Shown: one piece after another, positions 44,007 through 53,295 of the stretch
Layout: each line of letters begins with the position of its first letter
Position numbering within the stretch: the stretch's first letter is position 1
NCBI GenBank assembly: GCA_964637445.1
Contig: CAZWWS010000001.1
Location: 48,528-112,527 of the forward strand
Direction: 5' to 3'
From: M3 sp964637445
GTDB taxonomy: Bacteria > Bacteroidota > Bacteroidia > Bacteroidales > Muribaculaceae
Length of the DNA: 64,000 bases
Notes under the pieces: generated by a model
What the model saw: the letters and a program-made list of their open reading frames with translations, nothing else
Told to the model about the DNA's origin: nothing
Database searches by the model: none
Translations under genes and position numbers: made by a program

Positions 44007-45376
44007 CAAAACGCTACGGATATTAATATTCCTGCAATTAGGATTGGTGCAACCCACTTTACGATGAAATGAATTATTCCGAACACATGACTCTTTATCG
44101 TTCCGTGATTAGTGAGCTCGTTACGGAAAAATTTCTTTGGAGCAATCCATCCCATATATACGCACATGAGGATGGAGCTTATGGGTAGCATAATATTGGT
44201 AGCTGTGTGGTCGAGGAAATCGAATATATTGCGTTCTCCTATTGTAAAGTCTGACCAAACACCGACCGATAGTGAACAAATGGAACTCAGTACGAATAGA
44301 GGTAGAATGACTATTATGCAGGCTTTGATGCGTTTCATGTTGAATTGCTCTTGTAAGAATGCAATAGCAACCTCGCCCAAAGATATGGTAGAGGTAAAAG
44401 CAGCAACTGTCAACAAAAAGAAGAATAGTACTGACCATAATTGTGTTAATGGCATTTGGGCAAAGATTTCAGGTAAAGTGACGAAAACCAATGCTGATCC
44501 GGCAATCTTGTGGTCGGATAGTCCAAATGTCATGACCCCGGGAAATATAATGATACCCATTAAAAATGCAACCGACAAATCAAGCAGTGACACGGTCATC
44601 GCCGTACGCGTCAATTTGGTGTCTTTTGGATAGTAGCTGCCATAAGTGACCAGGATGCCCATGCCCAAACTTAGAGAAAAAAATGCTTGACCAACGGCAC
44701 TTATAAAAGTAGAACCCGTCACTTTTGAAAAGTCCGGTTTTAGGAAGAATTCAAGCCCTTCTGCTGCTTTCGGGAGCGACAAAGATACCGCACAGAAGAT
44801 TATCAGCAGCAAAAACAATAACGGCATGAGAATGTTGGAAATCTTCTCGATTCCTTTTTTTACACCGAGTATTAAAACTCCGAGATTAGCCAACAACATT
44901 ATATATGTCGCTATTAATGGTGAAATATTTCCGCCAATATATTCGCCCATTCGGGTGCTGAATTGTGTGTCTGCGTCGGCTATACCATTGCCTGTTTGTA
45001 TCGGCTCATATAAATGTCCAGTTAATGATTGCCACAAATATTCAAAGGTCCATCCCGATACTACCATGTAGAATGATAAAATTAAATAGGATGCTAATAT
45101 GGCCATGGCTCCTACCAGCCACCATTTTTTATGTGGGGTAACATTGTGAAACGAACCAACGGCATCCGAATTTCCGCCCCGACCAAGTGCAAATTCGGAA
45201 GTCATTACCGGTATCCCGAATATAAAAATACAAAGGATATATATGATTAAAAACGCAGCGCCTCCGTTGGCTTGTGTTTCAGCCGGAAAACGCCATACAT
45301 TACCAAGTCCGACTGCCGAACCGACAGTTGCTGCAATTAATCCTATTTTAGAGCTGAATTTTGCTTTTGTTGCCAT
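44006..45376 (-). CDS. sodium:neurotransmitter symporter-family transporter (copy 1)
   Basis: A 456-residue LeuT-fold transporter with GLGNVWRFPAE near residues 22-33 and AFFSLSLGMG. It is clearly a paralogue of the copy at 42336 but the two are well diverged, suggesting different substrates. ATG 45376 (MATKAKF) is chosen; an upstream in-frame ATG at 45391 adds only five residues. A -7 box lies at 45407-45414. First gene of the three-gene operon. Confidence 0.92.
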   Translation of the reverse strand: MATKAKFSSKIGLIAATVGSAVGLGNVWRFPAETQANGGAAFLIIYILCIFIFGIPVMTSEFALGRGGNSDAVGSFHNVTPHKKWWLVGAMAILASYLILSFYMVVSGWTFEYLWQSLTGHLYEPIQTGNGIADADTQFSTRMGEYIGGNISPLIATYIMLLANLGVLILGVKKGIEKISNILMPLLFLLLIIFCAVSLSLPKAAEGLEFFLKPDFSKVTGSTFISAVGQAFFSLSLGMGILVTYGSYYPKDTKLTRTAMTVSLLDLSVAFLMGIIIFPGVMTFGLSDHKIAGSALVFVTLPEIFAQMPLTQLWSVLFFFLLTVAAFTSTISLGEVAIAFLQEQFNMKRIKACIIVILPLFVLSSICSLSVGVWSDFTIGERNIFDFLDHTATNIMLPISSILMCVYMGWIAPKKFFRNELTNHGTIKSHVFGIIHFIVKWVAPILIAGILISVAF

Positions 45377-45406
45377 AATGTGATAGTGCAAATAATAAAA
45401 CGGCTA

Positions 45407-45414
45407 CAAATTTA
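45407..45414 (-). promoter_or_regulatory. -7 element TAAATTTG for the transporter operon
   Basis: On the minus strand it lies 30 bp before the ATG at 45376. Confidence 0.6.
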
Positions 45415-45468
45415 GCTAAATTCATTACAAAACGGTGCTGAAAATAATAATTTTTGAGATTTTGTTGT

Positions 45469-45476
45469 TAGTTTTG
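45469..45476 (+). promoter_or_regulatory. -7 element TAGTTTTG for the VanZ gene
   Basis: It overlaps a GTG at 45476, which rules that codon out as the start and favours ATG 45494. Confidence 0.55.
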
Positions 45477-45493
45477 TGAAAAAGTATCATTTT

Positions 45494-45904
45494 ATGAAAG
45501 GTATATTATTAAAATTCCCACCTTATATATTGAGTATTATTGTTGTCATCGCAGTAATATATCTGACGTTGTTTCCCGATCCGTTACCCGATACCGAATT
45601 GCCTTATTTCGAGGGAATTGACAAAGTGGTTCATGGTGTGATGATGTTTGGTGTTGTTACTGCTTTGGCTTTAGACTATATACGAAGCAAGCGACACGCA
45701 GAAGATGTGTCGCTTGCAAAATTTGGATATTTCTTTGTTGCTACATGTCTCTTTGGTGGAGCTATCGAAATCGCTCAAGAACAGATGGCGATAGGTAGAG
45801 GTGGGGATATGTGGGATTTTATCGCCGATTGTATTGGTGCAACTATTGGTGTCATTGTAGCAATTGTGCTTAAGCCAAGTGTGACAATGTGGTTATTCCG
45901 CTGA
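45494..45904 (+). CDS. VanZ-like membrane protein
   Basis: A 136-residue protein with about four membrane helices and the family residues FEGIDKVVHGVMMFG and DFIADCIGA near the end. VanZ relatives are small integral proteins; one confers low-level teicoplanin resistance, but most have no known role. The start is ATG 45494 because an in-frame GTG at 45476 lies in the -7 box. It overlaps the opposing thioredoxin-like gene by 12 bp. Confidence 0.82.
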   Translation: MKGILLKFPPYILSIIVVIAVIYLTLFPDPLPDTELPYFEGIDKVVHGVMMFGVVTALALDYIRSKRHAEDVSLAKFGYFFVATCLFGGAIEIAQEQMAIGRGGDMWDFIADCIGATIGVIVAIVLKPSVTMWLFR

Positions 45905-46948
45905 GTCGGCTTGCGGCTCCATCACTTTTTTCACTTCTTCACGGAGAGCATCGCCTTGCATACCACGGCTGACGATGGTTCCGTCAGGAGCAATGAGTAC
46001 GAGATGTGGAATGCCCATAATTCCATATATATCGGTTGGAATCTTTTGAGCATTGATAATGTTGGTCCATGGGAGTTGTTTAGCGTCTATCGTTGCCAAT
46101 GATGCTTCCGGTTTATCCCAAACGGCAACACCGAGTACTTCAAGACCTTTGTCGTGATATTTACCATAAATCTCCTTTATTACTTCAATCTCTTGCATGC
46201 AAGGTCCACACCAACTTGCCCAGAAATCGACAAGTACATATTTACCTTTGCCTACATAGTCGCTGAATCGATATGAGCTATCATTGTAAACGACTTCAAA
46301 ATCAGTGAATTTCTTGCCGGGTCCGGTTGCTTCTATTTTAGCGTGTGATTCAAGAAGATCTTTAATGCGTTTTCCCTCTTTGTAGAAAGCCGGAACCGTG
46401 GCAAGGGCTGAGTCGAGATCTGATTTTGTGTCAAATGCGTATGCTTTATTAAAGAATAAGTAATACCCTATAACGTTATCCTTGTTTGCTTCAAATGTTT
46501 TTGTGATAAGCGATTCATATTTTTCACCAAGAGCATTTTGGATTGAGTCGAAACCAAGTGTATCGGGTGAAATGCCACGAGATTCATTGATTATGGCTTG
46601 TTGTTCTTTGCTGAAAGTTGCAAACGCATCATTTGTGGCAGTACCTGAGGCTATTCCGTCAGTGAATGTGATTTCTCCGGGTTCAAGAACAAACATACCG
46701 GCTCTTTTCTTATCGGTAATGAGACGAACGAGTGTTGGGTTATCGATGTGACCGCTGAATATAAATTTGGCCCTATCAACAACAATCGAGTCGAGCTTGT
46801 CACCATTGTCATAATTGACTAAGTAGACTGTTTCGCCATCAGCTACATTTGATAGTGTGCCGGAAACCGTGTAGTTGTCGGTGTTGTTGCTATTGCAAGC
46901 CGTGAGCAACAATGGAAGAGCTGCAGCTACAAAGAAAAATTTTTTCAT
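45893..46948 (-). CDS. TlpA/ResA-type thioredoxin-fold lipoprotein with DUF4369-like N-terminus
   Basis: A 351-residue lipoprotein: signal peptide with lipobox LLTAC (Cys18), an N-terminal beta domain of the DUF4369 type (about 25-120) and a C-terminal thioredoxin fold with WASWCGPC. These are common in Bacteroidota and act in periplasmic disulfide or peroxide chemistry. It has a -7 box at 46976-46983. The exact partner is unknown. Confidence 0.88.
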   Translation of the reverse strand: MKKFFFVAAALPLLLTACNSNNTDNYTVSGTLSNVADGETVYLVNYDNGDKLDSIVVDRAKFIFSGHIDNPTLVRLITDKKRAGMFVLEPGEITFTDGIASGTATNDAFATFSKEQQAIINESRGISPDTLGFDSIQNALGEKYESLITKTFEANKDNVIGYYLFFNKAYAFDTKSDLDSALATVPAFYKEGKRIKDLLESHAKIEATGPGKKFTDFEVVYNDSSYRFSDYVGKGKYVLVDFWASWCGPCMQEIEVIKEIYGKYHDKGLEVLGVAVWDKPEASLATIDAKQLPWTNIINAQKIPTDIYGIMGIPHLVLIAPDGTIVSRGMQGDALREEVKKVMEPQADSAE

Positions 46949-46975
46949 GTCATTAATTATTTATTGATTTATGTG

Positions 46976-46983
46976 CAAATGTA
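46976..46983 (-). promoter_or_regulatory. -7 element TACATTTG of the thioredoxin-like lipoprotein gene
   Basis: On the minus strand it lies 27 bp before the ATG. Confidence 0.6.
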
Positions 46984-47091
46984 GGGTATTTTAATGAATA
47001 AATAATACTTTATTCTCAATGGTATATATAAAAAGATGTTAACTGTGCGCATAATAATAGAATTATACAATTTACTCCGGAACTTTTTCGC

Positions 47092-47099
47092 TAATTTTG
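47092..47099 (+). promoter_or_regulatory. -7 element TAATTTTG of the acyl-CoA ligase gene
   Basis: It lies 50 bp before the ATG at 47150; no matching TTTG was found upstream. Confidence 0.5.
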
Positions 47100-47149
47100 T
47101 CGCTATCCATACGATATAGTTGTTATATAGTATAAATTGTGGTTGAAAA

Positions 47150-48802
47150 ATGAAAGAACGATTGAATTTATATATCGAGACTGCTATTAAAGAAAATTGG
47201 GAGCGTTTGGCGTTGACCGATTTTCATGGAGTGTCTTTTCAATACCGAGCCGTAGCGCGCAAGATCGCTAAATTGCATCTGCTATATGAGCATACAGGAA
47301 TAAAACCGGGTGATAAGATTGCCCTTTGTGGTAAAAATTCCTCGCAGTGGTCGGTGGCATTTTTCTCAATTATCACTTACGGAGCTGTCGCTGTGCCGAT
47401 TTTGCATGAATTTAAAGCCGACAATATTCATCATTTGGTCAATCATAGCGAAGCGAATTTGTTCTTTACCGATACTGCTATTTGGGAAAATCTTGATTCG
47501 GCACAAATGCGCAATCTAAAGGGAACATTGTTGCTGAATGACTTCTCTCTGCTCGACTCTCATAGCGAAACTTTGACTCATGCTCGCGAGCATCTCAATG
47601 AATTATTCGGACAAAAATATCCCGAACGTTTCAGACCTGAAGATGTGGTTTATTACAAAGAGGATGCCGACGAGTTGGCGTTGATTAACTATACTTCCGG
47701 CTCGACAGGATTTTCGAAAGGGGTAATGCTTACCTATCGTAATTTGTGGTCTAATTTGCAGTTCTGTATTGATAAGCTAAACTTCCTGCATCCGGGTGAT
47801 GGATTGGTGTGTATGCTCCCATTGGCTCACATGTATGGTCTGATGGTTGAACTTATACATCCTTTTGCCAAGGGGTGTCACATTTCATTCTTGACTCGTG
47901 TGCCATCTCCGAAAGTGATAATGGAGGCTTTTTCGACCGTAAAACCTAAATTAATAGTTTCAGTCCCTTTAATTATAGAGAAAATAATAAAGACAAAAGT
48001 TTTCCCATTGTTAGATAAGCCTTTAATGAAGATATTGTTGCATTTGCCGTTTGTTGATGATCGTCTTTTGGGTAAGATAAAAGAGAAGTTGACTGAGACA
48101 TTTGGTGGTAATGTGCAAGAGATTGTAATTGGTGGAGCTGCTTTGAATAAGGAAGTGGAGGCTTTCCTTCGTCGCATCGACTTCCCTTACACTGTCGGTT
48201 ATGGTATGACAGAATGCGCTCCATTAGTTGCTTATTGGCCGCATACTTCCAATCGCCCTGCATCGTGTGGTAAGATTGTCGACCGAATGGAGGCTAAGAT
48301 TATGTCGGATGACCCCGAAAATACTCCCGGAGTTCTTTGGGTTCGTGGTGATAATGTGATGAAAGGGTATTATAAAAATCCGGAGGCTACCGCTGCTATA
48401 ATGGATGGTGAATGGATGAATACCGGTGATATATGCACAATAGATCAGGACGGATATGTATATATCAGAGGTCGAGATAAGAATATGATTCTCGGTCCGT
48501 CCGGACAGAATATCTATCCCGAAGAGATTGAGCAGAAATTAAATAATATGCCTTATGTATGCGAATCTATTATAATTGATGAGGAGCAAAAACTTGTGGC
48601 GCTGATATATCCCGATATTGAAAATGCCACACATCAAGGTATTGCGATTGCTGAATTGGAGAATATGATGCAAGATAATGTGAATCAATTGAACAAAGAA
48701 CTACCGGCATATTCCCAAATAAAGAAAGTGAAAGTATATCATGAAGAATTTGAGAAAACACCGAAGCGCTCAATCAAACGCTATCTATATCAGCATGGAT
48801 AA
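47150..48802 (+). CDS. AMP-dependent long-chain fatty-acid-CoA ligase
   Basis: A 550-residue ANL-superfamily enzyme that activates fatty acids via acyl-AMP. Motifs: the P-loop INYTSGSTGFSKGVML, the VGYGMTECAPL motif, NTGDICTIDQDGYVYIRGRDKN hinge region (GRDK), and the C-terminal catalytic lysine near TPKRSIKRYLY. Some segments (GGAALNKEVEAFLR) are typical of FadD-like ligases. It has its own promoter and terminator, so it is monocistronic. Confidence 0.9.
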   Translation: MKERLNLYIETAIKENWERLALTDFHGVSFQYRAVARKIAKLHLLYEHTGIKPGDKIALCGKNSSQWSVAFFSIITYGAVAVPILHEFKADNIHHLVNHSEANLFFTDTAIWENLDSAQMRNLKGTLLLNDFSLLDSHSETLTHAREHLNELFGQKYPERFRPEDVVYYKEDADELALINYTSGSTGFSKGVMLTYRNLWSNLQFCIDKLNFLHPGDGLVCMLPLAHMYGLMVELIHPFAKGCHISFLTRVPSPKVIMEAFSTVKPKLIVSVPLIIEKIIKTKVFPLLDKPLMKILLHLPFVDDRLLGKIKEKLTETFGGNVQEIVIGGAALNKEVEAFLRRIDFPYTVGYGMTECAPLVAYWPHTSNRPASCGKIVDRMEAKIMSDDPENTPGVLWVRGDNVMKGYYKNPEATAAIMDGEWMNTGDICTIDQDGYVYIRGRDKNMILGPSGQNIYPEEIEQKLNNMPYVCESIIIDEEQKLVALIYPDIENATHQGIAIAELENMMQDNVNQLNKELPAYSQIKKVKVYHEEFEKTPKRSIKRYLYQHG

Positions 48803-48809
48803 AAATAAC

Positions 48810-48850
48810 AGAATGCGTCGAAAAAAAATCGGCGCATTCTTGTTTTATGT
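48810..48850 (+). terminator. terminator of the acyl-CoA ligase gene
   Basis: An 11-bp stem with one G-T pair (AGAATGCGTCG with CGGCGCATTCT) and a 9-nt loop is followed by TGTTTTATGTTTT. Confidence 0.82.
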
Positions 48851-48870
48851 TTTATAACATACTAATTTTG
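48840..48870 (+). promoter_or_regulatory. typA promoter (TTG-N20-TAATTTTG)
   Basis: TTG at 48840-48842 and TAATTTTG at 48863-48870; the ATG follows at 48890. Confidence 0.65.
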
Positions 48871-48889
48871 CAGTCGAAAAATATTTTGT

Positions 48890-50689
48890 ATGCAAAAATT
48901 AAGAAATATTGCCATCATCGCACACGTCGACCATGGCAAAACGACGTTGGTTGATAAAATGTTGCTCGCCGGAAATCTTTTCCGCGAAAATCAAAATGCA
49001 GGAGAATTAATCCTCGATAACAATGATTTGGAGCGTGAGCGTGGTATAACAATTCTATCGAAGAATGTATCAATCGATTATAAAGGTTATAAGATAAACA
49101 TTATTGATACTCCGGGACACGCCGACTTCGGTGGAGAAGTAGAACGTGTGCTTAATATGGCTGATGGATGTCTGCTTCTTGTGGATGCTTTTGAAGGTCC
49201 GATGCCGCAAACTCGATTTGTGCTCCAAAAAGCGATTCAAATGGGGTTGAAGCCGGTTGTGGTAATTAATAAAGTGGATAAACCTAATTGCCGCCCCGAT
49301 GAGGTGCAAGAAATGGTGTTTGATTTGATGTTTAATCTCGACGCCACCGAAGAGCAGCTTGACTTCCCGACAATATATGGCTCTGCAAAGCAAGGTTGGA
49401 TGAGTACAGATTGGAGTAAACCCACCGATAGCATTTTGCCATTGCTTGACGCTATAATAGAATATATTCCCGAACCGGAAATCCTCGAAGGTGAGCCTCA
49501 GATGCTGATAACATCGCTTGATTATTCGAGCTATGTTGGACGTATCGCTATTGGTCGAGTTCATCGCGGTGAAATTCGAGAAGGAATGGATATTGGTCTT
49601 TGCAAAAAAGATGGCTCCGTTGTGAAACAGCGCATCAAGGAACTGCACACGTTTGAAGGAATGAGCCGTAAAAAGGTGCAGAGCGTTAAGAGCGGTGATA
49701 TTTGTGCGCTCGTCGGTCTTGAAGGTTTTGAAATTGGCGATACGGTAACCGACCCGAATAATCCCGAACCATTGCCTCGTATTGCTATTGATGAGCCTAC
49801 AATGTCAATGACGTTTACGATAAACGACAGCCCATTTTTTGGTAAAGATGGTAAATATGTGACATCTCGACATATTGCCGATCGTTTGACTAAGGAACTT
49901 GATAGAAACCTCGCATTGCGAGTGACAAAGGCCGACCATGAAGACGTTTGGACTGTGTTTGGTCGTGGTGTTCTACACCTGTCTGTACTCATCGAAACAA
50001 TGCGTCGAGAAGGATACGAACTACAAGTTGGGCAACCCCAAGTTATCGTAAAAGAAATCGATGGAGTAAAATGTGAACCTGTCGAACTTCTTACTATAAA
50101 TGTTCCCGAGGAATACTCAAGCAAAGTAATCGATATGGTTACTCGTCGTAAGGGTGAAATGGTATCGATGGCGGCTCAAAATGACCGCTTGCATATTGAA
50201 TTCCATATCCCATCGCGAGGAATCATCGGTTTACGTAATAATATTCTTACCGGAACTGCCGGTGAGGCAATTATGGCGCATCGTTTCCTTGAATATCAAC
50301 CTTGGAAAGGCGATATCGAACGTCGTACAAATGGCTCTCTTATCGCGATGGAAGCCGGTACAGCCTACGCATACGCAATTGATAAGTTGCAAGATCGCGG
50401 TAAGTTCTTTATTTTCCCGCAGGAAGAAGTATATGCCGGACAAGTTGTTGGTGAAAATGCCAAAGACAATGATATTGTTGTAAATGTCACCAAATCAAAA
50501 AAGCTAACCAATATGCGTGCGAGTGGAGCCGATGATAAAGCTCGTATCATTCCACCGGTAGTGTTTAGTTTGGAAGAGGCTCTTGAATACATCAAAGAGG
50601 ATGAATATGTGGAAGTAACCCCAAATCATCTGCGTTTGCGTAAGATAATCCTCGACGAACTTGAACGCAAACGCGCCAACAAGAATTAA
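48890..50689 (+). CDS. typA: ribosome-associated GTPase TypA/BipA
   Basis: A translational GTPase of the EF-G family that helps ribosome assembly and stress growth. The 599-residue protein has the G1 motif AHVDHGKT (about 10-17), RGITI switch, DTPGHADFGGEV, NKVDKPN, then the EF-G-like domains and the specific C-terminal domain. The 599-residue length is normal. It has its own promoter and a strong terminator. Confidence 0.96.
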   Translation: MQKLRNIAIIAHVDHGKTTLVDKMLLAGNLFRENQNAGELILDNNDLERERGITILSKNVSIDYKGYKINIIDTPGHADFGGEVERVLNMADGCLLLVDAFEGPMPQTRFVLQKAIQMGLKPVVVINKVDKPNCRPDEVQEMVFDLMFNLDATEEQLDFPTIYGSAKQGWMSTDWSKPTDSILPLLDAIIEYIPEPEILEGEPQMLITSLDYSSYVGRIAIGRVHRGEIREGMDIGLCKKDGSVVKQRIKELHTFEGMSRKKVQSVKSGDICALVGLEGFEIGDTVTDPNNPEPLPRIAIDEPTMSMTFTINDSPFFGKDGKYVTSRHIADRLTKELDRNLALRVTKADHEDVWTVFGRGVLHLSVLIETMRREGYELQVGQPQVIVKEIDGVKCEPVELLTINVPEEYSSKVIDMVTRRKGEMVSMAAQNDRLHIEFHIPSRGIIGLRNNILTGTAGEAIMAHRFLEYQPWKGDIERRTNGSLIAMEAGTAYAYAIDKLQDRGKFFIFPQEEVYAGQVVGENAKDNDIVVNVTKSKKLTNMRASGADDKARIIPPVVFSLEEALEYIKEDEYVEVTPNHLRLRKIILDELERKRANKN

Positions 50690-50710
50690 AAACATCATTC
50701 TATCTACAAT

Positions 50711-50757
50711 AAAGAGCGGTCATATCATCTTGGAATTTGGATATGATCGCTCTTTTG
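50711..50757 (+). terminator. terminator of typA
   Basis: A 16-bp stem with one G-T pair (AAAGAGCGGTCATATC with its inverted copy at 50740-50755) is followed by a short T-run. It also lies downstream of the tRNA on the other strand. Confidence 0.85.
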
Positions 50758-50780
50758 GTAATTTCGGGGTCTGACCCAAG

Positions 50781-50852
50781 TACACCCACGGGGAGTCGAA
50801 CCCCGATCGTTGGAACCGGAATCCAGTATTCTATCCATTGAACTATGGGTGC
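50781..50852 (-). tRNA. tRNA-Arg (anticodon CCG)
   Basis: A 72-nt cloverleaf on the minus strand: a 7-bp acceptor stem (GCACCCA with TGGGTGT, first pair G-U), D-loop AATGGATA, anticodon loop TTCCGGT giving anticodon CCG (reads CGG), T-arm GGGGTTCGACTCCCC and discriminator A. The 3' CCA is not encoded. The outermost anticodon-stem pair is a C-A mismatch. It has a -7 box and TTTG upstream at 50875-50906. Confidence 0.93.
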
Positions 50853-50874
50853 ATGATTTTCCGGAATTTGAATG

Positions 50875-50906
50875 CAAATTTAGCAACTATTTTGTAGTTT
50901 TGCAAA
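50875..50906 (-). promoter_or_regulatory. tRNA-Arg promoter (TTTG-N20-TAAATTTG), interleaved with the ung promoter
   Basis: On the minus strand, TTTG at 50903-50906 and TAAATTTG at 50875-50882. The plus-strand -7 box TAGTTTTG for ung lies at 50895-50902, inside this span, so the two promoters overlap. Confidence 0.68.
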
Positions 50907-50932
50907 AGAGTTTAATTAATTAGTCGGATTAA

Positions 50933-51595
50933 ATGGATGTTAAGATAGAACAAACATGGAAGCAAGCTCTTGCTCATGAATGGGATAAGCCATATTTTAG
51001 ACAGCTGACCGAATTTGTGCGAAATCGATACCGCACTACGTTAGTATTCCCTCCTGCAGGAAAAATATTTGCGGCTTTTGATGCTTGTCCATTTGACAAA
51101 GTGAAGGTCGTGATTTTAGGACAAGATCCGTATCATGATGTAGGGCAGGCTAACGGATTGTGCTTTTCCGTGGCTTCGGGTGTAAAAATGCCTCCATCGT
51201 TATTAAATATATTCAAAGAAATACGAGATGATATAGGTGCTCCATTGCCTGTTGATGGCGACCTTAGTCGATGGGCGCAGCAAGGCGTGTTATTGCTTAA
51301 TGCTACTCTTACGGTCGATGCACATCACGCCGGGTCTCATCAAGGTAAAGGATGGGAAACATTTACGGATGAGGCTATACGTCGGTTGTCAGAAGAGTGC
51401 GAAGGCATTGTTTTCCTATTATGGGGTGCTTATGCGGGTAATAAAAGTGTATTAATCGATTCGTCAAAACATTTAGTTCTGAAGTCGCCACATCCATCAC
51501 CACTATCGGCGCATCGTGGATTTTTTGGAAATCATCACTTTTCAAGAGCTAATGCATATTTAGTTGAACAAGGTAAAACTCCAATAAATTGGTAA
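50933..51595 (+). CDS. ung: uracil-DNA glycosylase, family 1
   Basis: It removes uracil from DNA to start base-excision repair. The 220-residue protein has the catalytic motif GQDPYHDVGQANG with the water-activating Asp, the LLNATLTV strand, and the HPSPLSAHRGFFG motif with the catalytic His and intercalating loop. The stop overlaps the region before the next gene, with a gap of 2 bp. Confidence 0.96.
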   Translation: MDVKIEQTWKQALAHEWDKPYFRQLTEFVRNRYRTTLVFPPAGKIFAAFDACPFDKVKVVILGQDPYHDVGQANGLCFSVASGVKMPPSLLNIFKEIRDDIGAPLPVDGDLSRWAQQGVLLLNATLTVDAHHAGSHQGKGWETFTDEAIRRLSEECEGIVFLLWGAYAGNKSVLIDSSKHLVLKSPHPSPLSAHRGFFGNHHFSRANAYLVEQGKTPINW

Positions 51596-51597
51596 GT

Positions 51598-51990
51598 ATG
51601 AAATTCTCATTAGAGCAACGAAAAGATCGCGCTCGACTGCTTCATAAAGAGGGATATAATTGCTCTCAATGCGTCGCTATGGTATTTGACGATATACATG
51701 GGCTTGACAGCGACATTGTTGCTCGAATCACATCAGCGCTTGGTGGCGGAGTCGGCGGTCAACGACAGGTATGTGGCGCAGTATCTGCAATGTCAATGAT
51801 AATTGGTTATGAGAAATTCGATACACCAAAGGAAAAACCTATTGTTTATGCCGAGGTGCAACGTTGTTGTCGAGCTTTTCAAGAGCTAAACGGATCGATT
51901 ATTTGTGCTGAATTATTGGCGTCTCGAAAAAAGTCGTGTATGGGTATTATTGAAGATGCTATAGCAATTATTGACTCGAAATTGCGTTAA
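51598..51990 (+). CDS. C_GCAxxG_C_C family protein (redox-active, PF09719)
   Basis: A 130-residue protein with cysteines in NCSQCV, the family motif VCGAVSAM (from the GCAxxG pattern) and further cysteines in QRCC, ICAEL and KSCMG. The GGGVGGQRQVCGAVS stretch is a good family match. The family is thought to be redox-active but no reaction is established. I use ATG 51598 (MKFSLEQ) rather than an upstream in-frame TTG at 51589. Confidence 0.85.
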   Translation: MKFSLEQRKDRARLLHKEGYNCSQCVAMVFDDIHGLDSDIVARITSALGGGVGGQRQVCGAVSAMSMIIGYEKFDTPKEKPIVYAEVQRCCRAFQELNGSIICAELLASRKKSCMGIIEDAIAIIDSKLR

Positions 51991-51997
51991 TATTATT

Positions 51998-53254
51998 ATG
52001 AAGCGCATTTGTATATTACTCATGATGTATATGGTATATTTTTCAGCTGTTTTAGCTGATGATACCATGACAGGCGTATTTGCTCCGGAGTTTAAGTCTT
52101 TGCAAGTTCAGGTTGCTGGTAATGAACTATCTCCTCCGATTATTCCGCTGAATGGAGAAGAGCAAATCATTATTAAGTTTGATGAATTGGCTGAAGAACG
52201 AAGCTATCTTCGGTATTCGTTGGTTCACTGCAATGCGGATTGGCAACCTTCGGGATTGGTCGATGCGGAATTTGTTGATGGATTCAATATTGCAGACATT
52301 GAGGATTATGAATATTCTGATGCTACTATCGTTCACTATGTCCATTATGAGATTGCTCTCCCTAATAATGAAATGCACATCACTGCTTCAGGAAACTATC
52401 TTTTACGAGTATTTCCCGAAAATGAACCTGAGCAAATTCTATTACAAGCTCGTTTTTCGGTGACGGAACATCGAATGAAAGTCGCCGCTTCAGTGACATC
52501 GCGAACAGATATTGACTATAATAATCAGCATCAGCAACTATCTGTTATGGTTGATACCGACGATTTTAATGTGCACGATATATATAACGATATTAAAGTG
52601 GTTGTAAGTCAAGACGGGAGAATTGATAATGAAATTATGCTTACTGCTCCTATGAGAGTTAGTGGACGGGTAGCATATTATGAGCATTTGCGACCTCTAA
52701 TATTCAAAGCCGGAAATGAATATCGTAGGATGGAAACTATTTCTACCACTTATCCCGGTATGAATGTTGCTGAAATAGCATATGCAAATCCATACTATCA
52801 CCAAATCTTGTATGTTGATACGCCACGCGCTACAAATAATTATTCTTATGACCAGACGCAGTTCGGTCGCTATAAGATAAGAGAATATAATTCTAACGAT
52901 AGTGACGTTGGTGCTGATTATGTTGTGACTCATTTTGCGTTGGAGATGCCGGAGTTGATCAATCGAGATATATTTCTTGATGGAGATTTCACTTATCGAA
53001 GATTTGACCCTCAATCAAGGTTGATTTATAATACTAAAACCGGTAGGTATGAGGCGAATCTGCTTCTGAAACAGGGTGCATATAATTATCAATATTTGGT
53101 AGTTCCCCATGGCTTGATGAAGGGTTCAACCAATGAAGTCGAGGGCGATTTTTATCCCACGATTCATGAATATACAATCAAGGTGTATTGTCGTGTGCCG
53201 GGCGAACGATATGATCGTTTGGTTGCGGCTACAACGGCATATTCGGGTAGATAG
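51998..53254 (+). CDS. T9SS plug-family protein (DUF5103)
   Basis: A 418-residue exported protein: signal peptide (about 1-20), then a beta-rich N-terminal domain and a C-terminal domain typical of DUF5103, the family of type IX secretion plug proteins. Its presence fits the two T9SS cargo proteins in this window. ATG 51998 (MKRICILL) is preferred over 51971 because the signal peptide starts there and it avoids overlap with the previous gene. It is 7 bp after the C_GCAxxG_C_C gene. Confidence 0.82.
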   Translation: MKRICILLMMYMVYFSAVLADDTMTGVFAPEFKSLQVQVAGNELSPPIIPLNGEEQIIIKFDELAEERSYLRYSLVHCNADWQPSGLVDAEFVDGFNIADIEDYEYSDATIVHYVHYEIALPNNEMHITASGNYLLRVFPENEPEQILLQARFSVTEHRMKVAASVTSRTDIDYNNQHQQLSVMVDTDDFNVHDIYNDIKVVVSQDGRIDNEIMLTAPMRVSGRVAYYEHLRPLIFKAGNEYRRMETISTTYPGMNVAEIAYANPYYHQILYVDTPRATNNYSYDQTQFGRYKIREYNSNDSDVGADYVVTHFALEMPELINRDIFLDGDFTYRRFDPQSRLIYNTKTGRYEANLLLKQGAYNYQYLVVPHGLMKGSTNEVEGDFYPTIHEYTIKVYCRVPGERYDRLVAATTAYSGR

Positions 53255-53295
53255 CAATAAGTATAAAAATAATAGTGGAAAATAACGAAGAACTG

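Noticed and set aside
45476..45493. GTG 45476 as start of the VanZ gene
   Set aside because: The codon overlaps the last base of the -7 element TAGTTTTG, so it would be upstream of the transcript start.
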